From CAIVAT01 sp964628215 (GTDB lineage Bacteria; Bacteroidota; Bacteroidia; Bacteroidales; FEN-979): a stretch of DNA of 41,878 nt. Below the pieces are notes generated by a model. The model searched no databases. It had not been told where the DNA came from and saw nothing but the letters and a program-made list of their open reading frames with translations. Position numbers and translations under genes: made by a program. The stretch spans positions 1-41,878 of the forward strand of contig CAZVNF010000015.1 of the NCBI GenBank assembly GCA_964628215.1, given 5' to 3'. Shown here piece after piece: positions 6,085 through 13,366 of the stretch (position 1 is its first letter; every line of letters starts with the position of its first letter).

Positions 6085-7110
6085 ATGGGGAAATTAAAAT
6101 TACATACATGGTTCTTACTGATAACATTCATATTTCACTGGATAATTTTTTACTTTAACCTGCAACGTTTTACCAATTGGCTGATCGATGATATTTTTAA
6201 ATTAACGCAGGGTAAACATCTCACCGAAGCCCTTCGGTTTTTTATTTTTGAAGTTCCTAAAGTCCTGCTTTTACTGGTACTGATCATTTTCATTGTTGGG
6301 ATCATCCGGAGTTTTTTTACTCCGGAAAGAACCCGGAAAGCACTGGAAGGAAGATCACTTTTCACTGGAAATGTGATGGCATCCATGCTGGGAATTGTTA
6401 CCCCGTTTTGCTCATGTTCAGCCATTCCCCTGTTTCTTGGATTTGTTGAATCCGGGATCCCGCTCGGGGTCACATTTTCATTTCTGATCGCGGCTCCCAT
6501 GATCAACGAGGTTGCTGTGATCCTGCTGTTTGGCATGTTTGGATGGAAAGTTACTGCGATCTATGTGGTTACAGGCCTGGTAATTGCAATCAGTGCCGGA
6601 TGGGTGATTGGCAGGCTGAAACTGGAAAAGCATGTAGAGAGCTGGGTATACGATATTAAAGCCGTTCATGCAGAAGGGGAGGAGGAAAAAATCAGCTTTG
6701 AAGACAGATTAATGTCAGGATATACCGCGGTAAAAGAAATTGTGGGGAAGGTATGGATATACATTATCATTGGCATTGGTGTCGGAGCCGCCGCCCATGG
6801 ATATGTACCGGAGAGTTTTATGGCAAACCTGATGGGAAAATCAACCTGGTATTCGGTTCCATTGTCGGTTTTGATCGGCGTACCTTTGTATTCCAATGCG
6901 GCAGGAATCATTCCCATCGTAAGTGTGCTGATTGAAAAAGGCGTTCCGCTGGGCACTGCACTGGCCTTTATGATGGCCGTGATCGGGTTGTCGTTACCGG
7001 AAATGATCATCCTTAGAAAAGTACTCAAAATGAGGTTACTGCTGACTTTTGTGGGAGTTGTAACCGTTGGGATTATCATCGTTGGGTATATATTTAATTC
7101 GATTTATTAA
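6085..7110 (+). CDS. arsP: ArsP-type organoarsenical efflux permease
   Basis: A 341-residue membrane protein of the permease family that includes ArsP. It has about eight to ten hydrophobic segments in two similar halves. GIVTPFCSCSAIPLFLGF (about residues 107-124), with paired cysteines, is the diagnostic motif. AAPMINEVAVILLFGMFGW and GVPLYSNAAGIIPIVSVL are the corresponding family segments. ArsP members export trivalent organoarsenicals; others in the family handle different metals. The matching operator at 6050 and the surrounding ars genes favour arsenicals. It heads a unit with the lipoprotein and outer-membrane protein that follow. Confidence 0.85.
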   Translation: MGKLKLHTWFLLITFIFHWIIFYFNLQRFTNWLIDDIFKLTQGKHLTEALRFFIFEVPKVLLLLVLIIFIVGIIRSFFTPERTRKALEGRSLFTGNVMASMLGIVTPFCSCSAIPLFLGFVESGIPLGVTFSFLIAAPMINEVAVILLFGMFGWKVTAIYVVTGLVIAISAGWVIGRLKLEKHVESWVYDIKAVHAEGEEEKISFEDRLMSGYTAVKEIVGKVWIYIIIGIGVGAAAHGYVPESFMANLMGKSTWYSVPLSVLIGVPLYSNAAGIIPIVSVLIEKGVPLGTALAFMMAVIGLSLPEMIILRKVLKMRLLLTFVGVVTVGIIIVGYIFNSIY

Positions 7111-7138
7111 CCTGATCTACGGCAATAAACCTGTGAAT

Positions 7139-7492
7139 ATGAATAAACTGATTTTCCTTCTGATTGCGTTCGCAGCAATTTCAGTTTCCTGTTCGAAAGA
7201 AGAAGCTGAAAAAACCGCCGGAGACATTCAAGTCCAAAGCCTTTCCTGCACATTAAACCCGATAGAGGCCTGGGATACCACCCTGATCACGGTGGAAGCA
7301 ACCGGCACAAACCTGCAATACGGCTGGGAAGCCAACCATGGCGACATTACCGGGAGCGGGAAAAGTGTAAAATACGCAGCGGGCGAATGCTGCGTAGGCC
7401 TCAATACCATTACCTGCCGGGTATTTAACGACACCGGGGAGGTTTCCGACACGGTCATGGTTCGTGTTACTACCCACTACCATCAAAAATAA
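7139..7492 (+). CDS. Small PKD/Ig-like lipoprotein with adjacent cysteine pair
   Basis: A 117-residue lipoprotein. The signal MNKLIFLLIAFAAISVSC is lipidated at Cys 18. The remainder resembles a single Ig/PKD-like beta sandwich (YGWEANHGDITGSGKSV is typical of such domains) with the cysteine run GECCVGLNTITC. The domain is usual in surface or periplasmic adhesion modules. It begins 28 bases after arsP. The frame is open further upstream, but the ATG at 7139 gives a clean lipoprotein signal. Function unknown; the paired cysteines may bind arsenic or form a disulfide. Confidence 0.75.
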   Translation: MNKLIFLLIAFAAISVSCSKEEAEKTAGDIQVQSLSCTLNPIEAWDTTLITVEATGTNLQYGWEANHGDITGSGKSVKYAAGECCVGLNTITCRVFNDTGEVSDTVMVRVTTHYHQK

Positions 7493-7511
7493 TAACCAAC
7501 CGCATGCTCCC

Positions 7512-8480
7512 ATGTTTCGTATATTTCTATTTTCAACGCTGTTAGCGATCTGCGCCACAGGGATGAGGGCTATGGCCCAATGTTGTGCCTCAGGAAACCC
7601 CTTCATCAGCGATGCGGAACAACCTGCCTTGCAATCGCGGGTGCTCACCGCTGCAATAACCTACCGTTACAGCCATTCGGAACAATTCTACCACAATGAT
7701 TCTCCATACGATGATTTGGATTTCTCTCAAACAGCCTATGTCAATTACTCGGAGCTTCAACTGGCTTACGGGATTACCAAATGGCTCACCGTTATGGGCG
7801 ACCTGGGATACTTTTTCAATAAAACCCTGCTAACCGAAGGACAGGATCCGATGCGGGGATATGGTCTTGGGGATGCGGCTATTTATTTAAAATTTAATGC
7901 ATACAGTAATCCTAAAACCAGGTTTACGATTTCGCCGTCCATCGGGATGAAATTTCCCATCGGGGTGTTTGACCAGGAGGTCGATAATGTTAAACTACCC
8001 ATTTCGGTACAGCCATCGTCAGGAAGTTATAAATACCTCGGCACTATTTTTATATCCAAAGGGTTCGCAAAAACAATGGCTGTTGCAGGGTTTGTTTCCT
8101 ATGAATATGCCAGTCTGATTCAGTCAGAAAATTTTTACTACCAGTATGGCTACCAATGGATAGGTGCTTTGTATTTCAATTACAGGTTCATGAAAAACCT
8201 CAGCCTCGACCTCCAGGTACGAAACGAATACAGGGCTGAAGCCATCCGGGAAAATAAGGAAATTGTGGAGGCCTCCGGGTATAATGTGACCCTTTTCACA
8301 CCCCAGCTGACATATTCATTCAAATACAACTGGTATCTTTCGGCTTTTGGAGATATCCCGTTATACAAATATTATAACGGGATTCAAATGTCATTCGGGT
8401 ACTCACTTTCACTGAGACTGACAAAAAAAATCGATTTTATTGCGATACGCGCCCGAAATAAGGCAAATAATACCGAATAA
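7512..8480 (+). CDS. Outer-membrane beta-barrel protein in the ars cluster
   Basis: A 322-residue protein. The signal peptide (MFRIFLFSTLLAICATG...MAQ) is followed directly by CCASGNPFISDAEQP at the mature N terminus. The rest is a series of alternating amphipathic strands rich in Tyr and Phe (for example YRYSHSEQFYHND and FYYQYGYQWIGALYFNYRF) ending in a strand, as in outer-membrane barrels. It begins 19 bases after the lipoprotein gene. It is probably an outer-membrane channel or sensor serving the arsenical exporters, but the substrate is unknown. Confidence 0.75.
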   Translation: MFRIFLFSTLLAICATGMRAMAQCCASGNPFISDAEQPALQSRVLTAAITYRYSHSEQFYHNDSPYDDLDFSQTAYVNYSELQLAYGITKWLTVMGDLGYFFNKTLLTEGQDPMRGYGLGDAAIYLKFNAYSNPKTRFTISPSIGMKFPIGVFDQEVDNVKLPISVQPSSGSYKYLGTIFISKGFAKTMAVAGFVSYEYASLIQSENFYYQYGYQWIGALYFNYRFMKNLSLDLQVRNEYRAEAIRENKEIVEASGYNVTLFTPQLTYSFKYNWYLSAFGDIPLYKYYNGIQMSFGYSLSLRLTKKIDFIAIRARNKANNTE

Positions 8481-8486
8481 AAAGAA

Positions 8487-8527
8487 TGACGTATTATTAC
8501 GTCATCTTGAAATATAACGTATATTTG
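8487..8527 (+). promoter_or_regulatory. Promoter and dyad operator of the second ars transcription unit
   Basis: TGACGTATTATTACGTCA (8487-8504) is a perfect 18-bp dyad with six-base arms and a 6-bp spacer; flanking A and T extend it by one pair. It lies in the -33 region of a TATATTTG -7 box (8520-8527), so bound repressor would block polymerase. It shares the CGT-N6-ACG core with the arsR1 operator but differs in the outer arm bases, suggesting it serves the second ArsR (11227). It could also act as a terminator stem for the gene ending at 8480, but no T-run follows. Confidence 0.6.
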
Positions 8528-8549
8528 CGCCAAACAAAAACCTCATACC

Positions 8550-9293
8550 ATGAAAAAGATTCAAAGCTTGCTGTTCCTGATGCTGTTTGTAACTGGAATA
8601 ACCCATGTTAACGGACAGGTTTCTGCTGAAATTGAAAAAGCCGGCAAAGCCTGCAAACCGGTTTTTCTTGTTGCTTATACTACCAGCGGGCCCGAAACCG
8701 ACAAGGCATTTTCCATTGCCAGCGAAGCTAAGAGCACCCTGAAGTCTTCCTCACTGGTAATTAAATTGAACACATCAGAAGCGTCCAACAGTGCCCTTGT
8801 TGCAAAATATCGTTTAGCCGGGGCACCCATGCCCCTGATCCTTGTTTTGGATAAGAACAGCACCATCACAGGTGGTCTCCCTGTAAAAGATGCAACGGCG
8901 GCCAAACTGGTTGAAATGGTTCCTTCAGCAAAAACCTCGGAACTGCTTAAAGCAATTACTGATGGTAAAACGGTATATGTGGTAGCCTATAAGGAATCAA
9001 TGGCCACCCATGATAACGTCATGAATAACTGTGCCATGGCTTGCGGAAAAATGGAGAATAAAAGCGTTACGATCAAAATTGACATGGATGATAAGAAGGA
9101 GGCGAAATTGCTGCAAACCCTGAAGTGCGATTTAAATGCCAAAGAACCTGTTACATACGTGATCAATAAAACCGGCCAGGTGATCGGAACCCATAATGGC
9201 CTTACGGATGTAAACACCCTGGTTGCCTCTGCAAAAAAAGCCCCTGCCAGTAGTTGCTGTCCAAGTGGTGCACCTGCAGGAGGCTGTAAGTAG
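8550..9293 (+). CDS. Exported double thioredoxin-like protein with cysteine-rich tail
   Basis: A 247-residue protein with a Sec signal peptide (residues 1-23, ending HVNGQ). Two thioredoxin-like half domains follow, about 36-130 (with cis-proline-like GAPMPLILVLDK) and 140-230 (with KEPVTYVINKTGQVIG). The second has a CxxxC-type site, NNCAMACGKM (Cys 161 and 165). The tail SSCCPSGAPAGGCK holds three more cysteines (236, 237, 246). It lacks the standard CxxC, so disulfide exchange is not assured. It is the first gene of the unit that ends with acr3 and is probably periplasmic. Confidence 0.75.
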   Translation: MKKIQSLLFLMLFVTGITHVNGQVSAEIEKAGKACKPVFLVAYTTSGPETDKAFSIASEAKSTLKSSSLVIKLNTSEASNSALVAKYRLAGAPMPLILVLDKNSTITGGLPVKDATAAKLVEMVPSAKTSELLKAITDGKTVYVVAYKESMATHDNVMNNCAMACGKMENKSVTIKIDMDDKKEAKLLQTLKCDLNAKEPVTYVINKTGQVIGTHNGLTDVNTLVASAKKAPASSCCPSGAPAGGCK

Positions 9294-9319
9294 ATTTTAC
9301 TATTATTAACCTGCCTGAG

Positions 9320-10540
9320 ATGACTGTTTACAAACTCGTCCTGATAGAATTATGGAAGCGCAAATCCCAGTTAATCACCGGGTTACTGGCTATCACCCTT
9401 GGAATTTCAGTGATCGTTGCCATTCAAAGTGTTTCGGTTGTCTCTGAGCAAAATGTTGCACGAAACCTCGATAACCTGGGAGCCAACATCCTGGTCTTGC
9501 CGCAGGCTGCCAGTATAGATGACTATTACACATGCGATATTGATGCGCCTACCATGCCCATGGATTACGTGGAACGAATCCTTACTTCAACCATTGCCGG
9601 GGTGGATAATATGTCGCCAAAACTTACCCGCCGGGTTAAAGCAGGTAATCAGTCGGTGGTGCTGACCGGGATACTTCCCAAAAGCGAAATCGCTTCCAAA
9701 CCCTTGTGGCAATCATCCGGCTTGCTTGGCGCTCAGCTGACAACGGCATGTGCCCCCTCTCAATCTGCAAATGAATCACATGGGATGGAGGATACAAAAC
9801 TCCAGCGAAAAGCAATTGATACGCTATACAGCGAAGATTGCCTTGCCGGCTCCCAGGTAGCCCGGCGGTTGAATCTTTCTGCCAACAGCAAGGTCACAAT
9901 AATGGGAAAGGACTTCAGGGTTGTAAAAATCCTTTCTGAGACGGGAACGGTTGACGACGACCGTATTTTTGCGAACCTGAAAGATGTACAGACCTTGCTG
10001 AAACTTGAAAACCAGGTTTCTGCCATTGAAATCATGGGGTGCTGCAATGCCATTTCAGAGGGATTGCTCGGACAACTGAGGAATATACTTCCCGACACCA
10101 GGATTACTACCATTGGTCAGATCGTTTCAACTCAGATCGAGACCAACCAGCTCATGAAGAAAGTCACCCTGGTTATGCTGATTATCATCTTTTTTGTCGG
10201 GGGAATTTCAATTGGCAATTATATCTGGGCCAATGTGAATGAACGAAAAAAAGAGATCGGGATACTCAGGATGATGGGGGCCGAACGCTCTGCGATTTAT
10301 AAAATGTTTCTTTTCAAGGCGCTCATATTGGGAATTGCAGGCGGTATCCTGGGTTTTATAGTGGGTACGGTTGCCGGGGTTGTACTGGGGCCCTACCTGG
10401 CCGGAATTATTGTACAACCTGTGTATATTTACCTTTTATGGTCGGTGCTTTTATCTGTCGCTATTTCCCTGGCAGGTTCACTTTTCCCAACATACCTTGC
10501 CGCTAAATTTGATCCGCATTCAAACCTGCAGGAGGACTAA
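9320..10540 (+). CDS. FtsX/MacB-type ABC transporter permease with cysteine-rich periplasmic domain
   Basis: A 406-residue permease. TM1 is at about 18-40, a large extracytoplasmic domain spans about 45-275, and three TMs near 278-300, 325-355 and 370-395 follow. NERKKEIGILRMMGAERSAI is the FtsX signature loop. The periplasmic domain carries five cysteines at 72, 144, 174, 241 and 242, the last two adjacent (IMGCCNAI), which is unusual for MacB-like permeases. It pairs with the ATPase that starts 3 bases after its stop. MacB/Lol-type transporters work by mechanotransmission on periplasmic or lipoprotein substrates, so its partner may be one of the exported proteins of this cluster. Confidence 0.85.
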   Translation: MTVYKLVLIELWKRKSQLITGLLAITLGISVIVAIQSVSVVSEQNVARNLDNLGANILVLPQAASIDDYYTCDIDAPTMPMDYVERILTSTIAGVDNMSPKLTRRVKAGNQSVVLTGILPKSEIASKPLWQSSGLLGAQLTTACAPSQSANESHGMEDTKLQRKAIDTLYSEDCLAGSQVARRLNLSANSKVTIMGKDFRVVKILSETGTVDDDRIFANLKDVQTLLKLENQVSAIEIMGCCNAISEGLLGQLRNILPDTRITTIGQIVSTQIETNQLMKKVTLVMLIIIFFVGGISIGNYIWANVNERKKEIGILRMMGAERSAIYKMFLFKALILGIAGGILGFIVGTVAGVVLGPYLAGIIVQPVYIYLLWSVLLSVAISLAGSLFPTYLAAKFDPHSNLQED

Positions 10541-10543
10541 CCC

Positions 10544-11215
10544 ATGATTTTACAAGGAGAAAAGATCGTAAAACAATACCACCATAAAGGAGGGCTGATC
10601 AATGCGCTGGACCACGTTACGTTTGCTGTTGAAAAAGGAGATTTTGTGACCGTTACCGGCCCTTCCGGATCAGGTAAAAGCACTCTTTTACTGTCTCTGT
10701 TCGGGTTGATCCGGTTGTCGTCCGGCACTGTCCTGTTTAACGATAAGAGGATCGACAACGTCAGCGACCGGCAGCTGACGGGTATACGGAAAAAATCGGT
10801 TGGGTATATCCTGCAGAGTTTTGCACTGATCCCATACCTCACAACCATCCAGAATGTGATGATTCCGCTGGCGCTTGAAAAAATCGCCGGAAAAGAACAA
10901 CTCCTGCGTGCGGCTGAAATTCTTGATTATGTTGGATTGTCCGACAGAATGCAGCATTTGCCGCGGGAATTGTCTGCCGGCCAGCAGCAGCGGGTAGCTA
11001 TTGCCCGGTCGATTGTGCATCGCCCGCAAATAATCATGGCCGATGAACCAACCGGAAACCTTGATCCGACCCTCTCGCTGGAAATACTTGAATTTCTGAA
11101 AAAAATCAACCAGGAGAATAAGATCACCATCATGATGGTAACCCACAGCCCGGTTGCAGCAGGATATGGATCCAGAAAATTGCACCTGAATGAGGGCAAA
11201 CTCATTAATTCGTAA
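10544..11215 (+). CDS. ABC transporter ATPase (LolD/MacB-type)
   Basis: A 223-residue ATP-binding subunit. Walker A is GPSGSGKST (about residues 39-47), the Q-loop is YILQSFALIPYLT, the signature is LSAGQQQR (about 143-150), Walker B is IIMADEPTGNLD and the switch His is in VTHSP. The length and motifs are those of LolD/MacB ATPases. It follows the permease with a 3-base gap, so the two should form one transporter. No substrate can be read from it. Confidence 0.9.
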   Translation: MILQGEKIVKQYHHKGGLINALDHVTFAVEKGDFVTVTGPSGSGKSTLLLSLFGLIRLSSGTVLFNDKRIDNVSDRQLTGIRKKSVGYILQSFALIPYLTTIQNVMIPLALEKIAGKEQLLRAAEILDYVGLSDRMQHLPRELSAGQQQRVAIARSIVHRPQIIMADEPTGNLDPTLSLEILEFLKKINQENKITIMMVTHSPVAAGYGSRKLHLNEGKLINS

Positions 11216-11226
11216 TTCAATTTTTT

Positions 11227-11562
11227 ATGGCCTACGCAAAAACAGATCTTTTCGATACCAAACTCACATCCGCCGCCGTGTTATTCAAGGCATTGGCGCA
11301 CCCTGCCCGACTCGCAATATTGCAGTATCTGGCCGAGACCAGGGTTTGCATTACCGGAGATATCTCCGACGAACTGCCTTTAAGCCGTACAACGGTTAAC
11401 CAGCACCTCACAGAATTGAAGAATGCCGGTCTGATCCAGGGGCATGTAGACGGGGTGAAGGTAAACTATTGTCTTGATCCTCAGAAAGTATGTGAATTGG
11501 GAAAAGTGTTTAAAGAGTTGTATGAACTTATTAAACTTACTGAAAATTATAACTGCAAATAA
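11227..11562 (+). CDS. arsR: ArsR-family repressor (arsR2)
   Basis: A 111-residue winged-helix repressor. FKALAHPARLAILQYL is the helix 2 hallmark and RTTVNQHLTELKNAGLIQGH the recognition helix and wing. Cysteines lie in TRVCITGDI (aligned with one of the CC pair in arsR1), in YCLDPQKVC and in the tail YNCK, giving several possible arsenite or metal ligands. It is encoded between the ABC ATPase and acr3 with gaps of 11 and 9 bases. It likely controls this unit through the dyad at 8487. Confidence 0.9.
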   Translation: MAYAKTDLFDTKLTSAAVLFKALAHPARLAILQYLAETRVCITGDISDELPLSRTTVNQHLTELKNAGLIQGHVDGVKVNYCLDPQKVCELGKVFKELYELIKLTENYNCK

Positions 11563-11571
11563 TCAAACCCT

Positions 11572-12633
11572 ATGACAGCAAGACTGAAATTTTTTGACCG
11601 TTATCTTACCCTGTGGATTTTTTTAGCAATGGCCATTGGTGTTTGCTGGGGTTGGCTTTTTCCCGGAATCGCCGGATTCTGGAATTCGATGTCGTCAGGA
11701 ACCACCAATATTCCTATAGCCATCGGGCTCATCGTGATGATGTACCCGCCTTTGGCCAAAGTCAAATATGAAGAACTGGGAGATGTATTTAAAAATACTA
11801 AAATCCTGGGATTGTCGCTGGTTCAGAACTGGCTGATCGGCCCCGTGCTTATGTTCCTGCTGGCCATCATCTTTTTGCAGTTCAACATCGATTACATGTA
11901 CGGATTGATCCTGATAGGCCTGGCGCGATGCATCGCGATGGTGATTGTTTGGAACGAACTTGCAAAGGGAGATAATGAATATTGTGCCGGGCTGGTGGCG
12001 TTCAATTCCATTTTCCAGGTGCTGTTGTTTTCTGTTTACGCGTATCTGTTTATCGCAGTGTTGCCGGCATGGTTCGGACTGCCGACAAACAGTGCAGTGG
12101 AGGCCATCACCATCAAACAAATAGCCGAAAGCGTATTTATATACCTTGGGATTCCTTTCCTGGCCGGGTTTCTTACCCGTTTTATCCTCATCCGGGTAAA
12201 AAGCAAGGAGTGGTACCATACGAAATTTATCCCCAAAATCAGTCCGTTAACCCTCGTTGCCCTGTTGTTTACCATCCTGGTGATGTTCTCGCTCAAAGGT
12301 GAATATATCGTAAAGATCCCGTTGGACGTGGTGAGGATCGCCATTCCGCTGAGCATCTATTTTGTGATCATGTTCCTTCTTTCATTCTGGATGAGCAAGA
12401 AATTAGGCGCCACCTATGAACAATCGGCAACCCTGTCGTTCACCGCGGCAAGTAACAACTTTGAACTGGCAATTGCGGTGGCGATTGCTGTTTTCGGAAT
12501 CAATTCCGGAGAAGCTTTTGCTGCAGTCATCGGACCGCTGGTAGAGGTTCCGGTGCTGATAGCCCTCGTGAATGTCGCCCTGAAGTTCAAAGTGAAATAC
12601 TATTCAAAACCGGTTCCTTCTGCCAAAAATTAG
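11572..12633 (+). CDS. acr3: Acr3-family arsenite efflux permease
   Basis: A 353-residue, roughly ten-segment membrane protein. GLARCIAMVIVWNELAKGD holds the essential membrane cysteine of Acr3 proteins. FTAASNNFELAIAVAIAVFG and FAAVIGPLVEVPVLIALVNV are the conserved C-terminal segments. It exports As(III) from the cytoplasm using the proton gradient. It is the last gene of the second ars unit, 9 bases behind arsR2. Its stop overlaps that of the opposite-strand gene at 12630 by 4 bases. No arsenate reductase gene (arsC) is present in the window. Confidence 0.95.
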   Translation: MTARLKFFDRYLTLWIFLAMAIGVCWGWLFPGIAGFWNSMSSGTTNIPIAIGLIVMMYPPLAKVKYEELGDVFKNTKILGLSLVQNWLIGPVLMFLLAIIFLQFNIDYMYGLILIGLARCIAMVIVWNELAKGDNEYCAGLVAFNSIFQVLLFSVYAYLFIAVLPAWFGLPTNSAVEAITIKQIAESVFIYLGIPFLAGFLTRFILIRVKSKEWYHTKFIPKISPLTLVALLFTILVMFSLKGEYIVKIPLDVVRIAIPLSIYFVIMFLLSFWMSKKLGATYEQSATLSFTAASNNFELAIAVAIAVFGINSGEAFAAVIGPLVEVPVLIALVNVALKFKVKYYSKPVPSAKN

Positions 12634-13229
12634 CAGCCGGACAGGTTTAATGGCATTATCCCGATAAATTCCTGCATCTGAAAAACAGCATTCTGAAAGG
12701 TCGTTTTGACTGATTTTATTTCCACCATCTTATAACCAATGTTGCCATTTACTTCTGTGGTGTTTTTGCTTTTTACATTGCCCGATACAAACAGGATATA
12801 ATACTTTCCGGGTTTTAAACTTACTGAATAACTCCCTGACCCGTTGGTCTCAGTTTTGACCAGGCCGGGTAATTCCCGGAATCCCCTGATAAACCTGACG
12901 GAAAGATCAGATATCGTGTCAAATTCATCACCCAGTTTCTTATTCCTGGCCGGATCTACTGAATTGGCACTTGACACAATACAGTAGTATTTGGTTCTTT
13001 GAAATCGCTCGATCGCATCTTTGAATTCAGCATATTTGCTTGATTTGAGATCCGCTTCGTTCATGATAAACAGTTCGCTTCCTGCATCTGGCTTATTTGC
13101 TGCCACGTAGGTGTCATTATAGGTGACTGTTCCGGACAATTTCCCGTTTTCTGCCGCCGGTTTACCATTATCATAGGTAACGGAGAGTGAAACACTGAGT
13201 ATGTAGATTCCTAAAAGTATGTTTTTCAT
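12630..13229 (-). CDS. Exported protein of unknown function with an Ig-like C-terminal domain
   Basis: A 199-residue protein with a short Sec signal (MKNILLGIYILSVSLSV). Residues about 30-55 and 130-160 resemble carboxypeptidase regulatory-like strands (KLSGTVTYNDTYVAANKP and NGSGSYSVSLKPGKYYILFV). The family is not recognised. It is divergent from the histidine kinase gene and shares with it the four-repeat operator at 13283-13326, so it is a good candidate target of that two-component system. A minus-strand -7 box (TACTTTTG) lies at 13262-13255. Confidence 0.75.
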   Translation of the reverse strand: MKNILLGIYILSVSLSVTYDNGKPAAENGKLSGTVTYNDTYVAANKPDAGSELFIMNEADLKSSKYAEFKDAIERFQRTKYYCIVSSANSVDPARNKKLGDEFDTISDLSVRFIRGFRELPGLVKTETNGSGSYSVSLKPGKYYILFVSGNVKSKNTTEVNGNIGYKMVEIKSVKTTFQNAVFQMQEFIGIMPLNLSGC

Positions 13230-13254
13230 ATTTGACAGGTTAAAAGTTAGAGGA

Positions 13255-13262
13255 CAAAAGTA
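13255..13262 (-). promoter_or_regulatory. -7 promoter element of the divergent exported-protein gene
   Basis: The minus strand reads TACTTTTG, a match to TAnnTTTG, 26 bases ahead of the ATG at 13229. No TTG lies at -33, which would fit an activator-dependent promoter served by the adjacent repeats at 13283-13326. Confidence 0.5.
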
Positions 13263-13282
13263 GTCTATAATTCAACCGGGTA

Positions 13283-13326
13283 TTGTTACCGGGTAGTTAT
13301 TGCTTTGTTAATGACTTGTTAATGCA
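13283..13326. promoter_or_regulatory. Four 11-bp-spaced TTGTTA-like repeats (candidate response-regulator operator)
   Basis: TTGTTA at 13283, TAGTTA at 13294, TTGTTA at 13305 and TTGTTA at 13316 are spaced exactly 11 bases apart. The last two extend to TTGTTAATG. Tandem sites one helical turn apart are the normal DNA target of OmpR/PhoB-type regulators, and such a regulator is encoded at 14613. The array fills the space between the two divergent promoters. Confidence 0.7.
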
Positions 13327-13327
13327 G

Positions 13328-13357
13328 TTGGCATGCCATGGGAAATGACTAATTTTG
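13328..13357 (+). promoter_or_regulatory. Consensus Bacteroidota promoter of the histidine kinase gene
   Basis: TTG (13328-13330), 19 bases, then TAATTTTG (13350-13357) fully match the Bacteroidota consensus. The ATG follows 9 bases after the -7 box, so the transcript should be nearly or fully leaderless. Confidence 0.75.
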
Positions 13358-13366
13358 CAGTCACCT

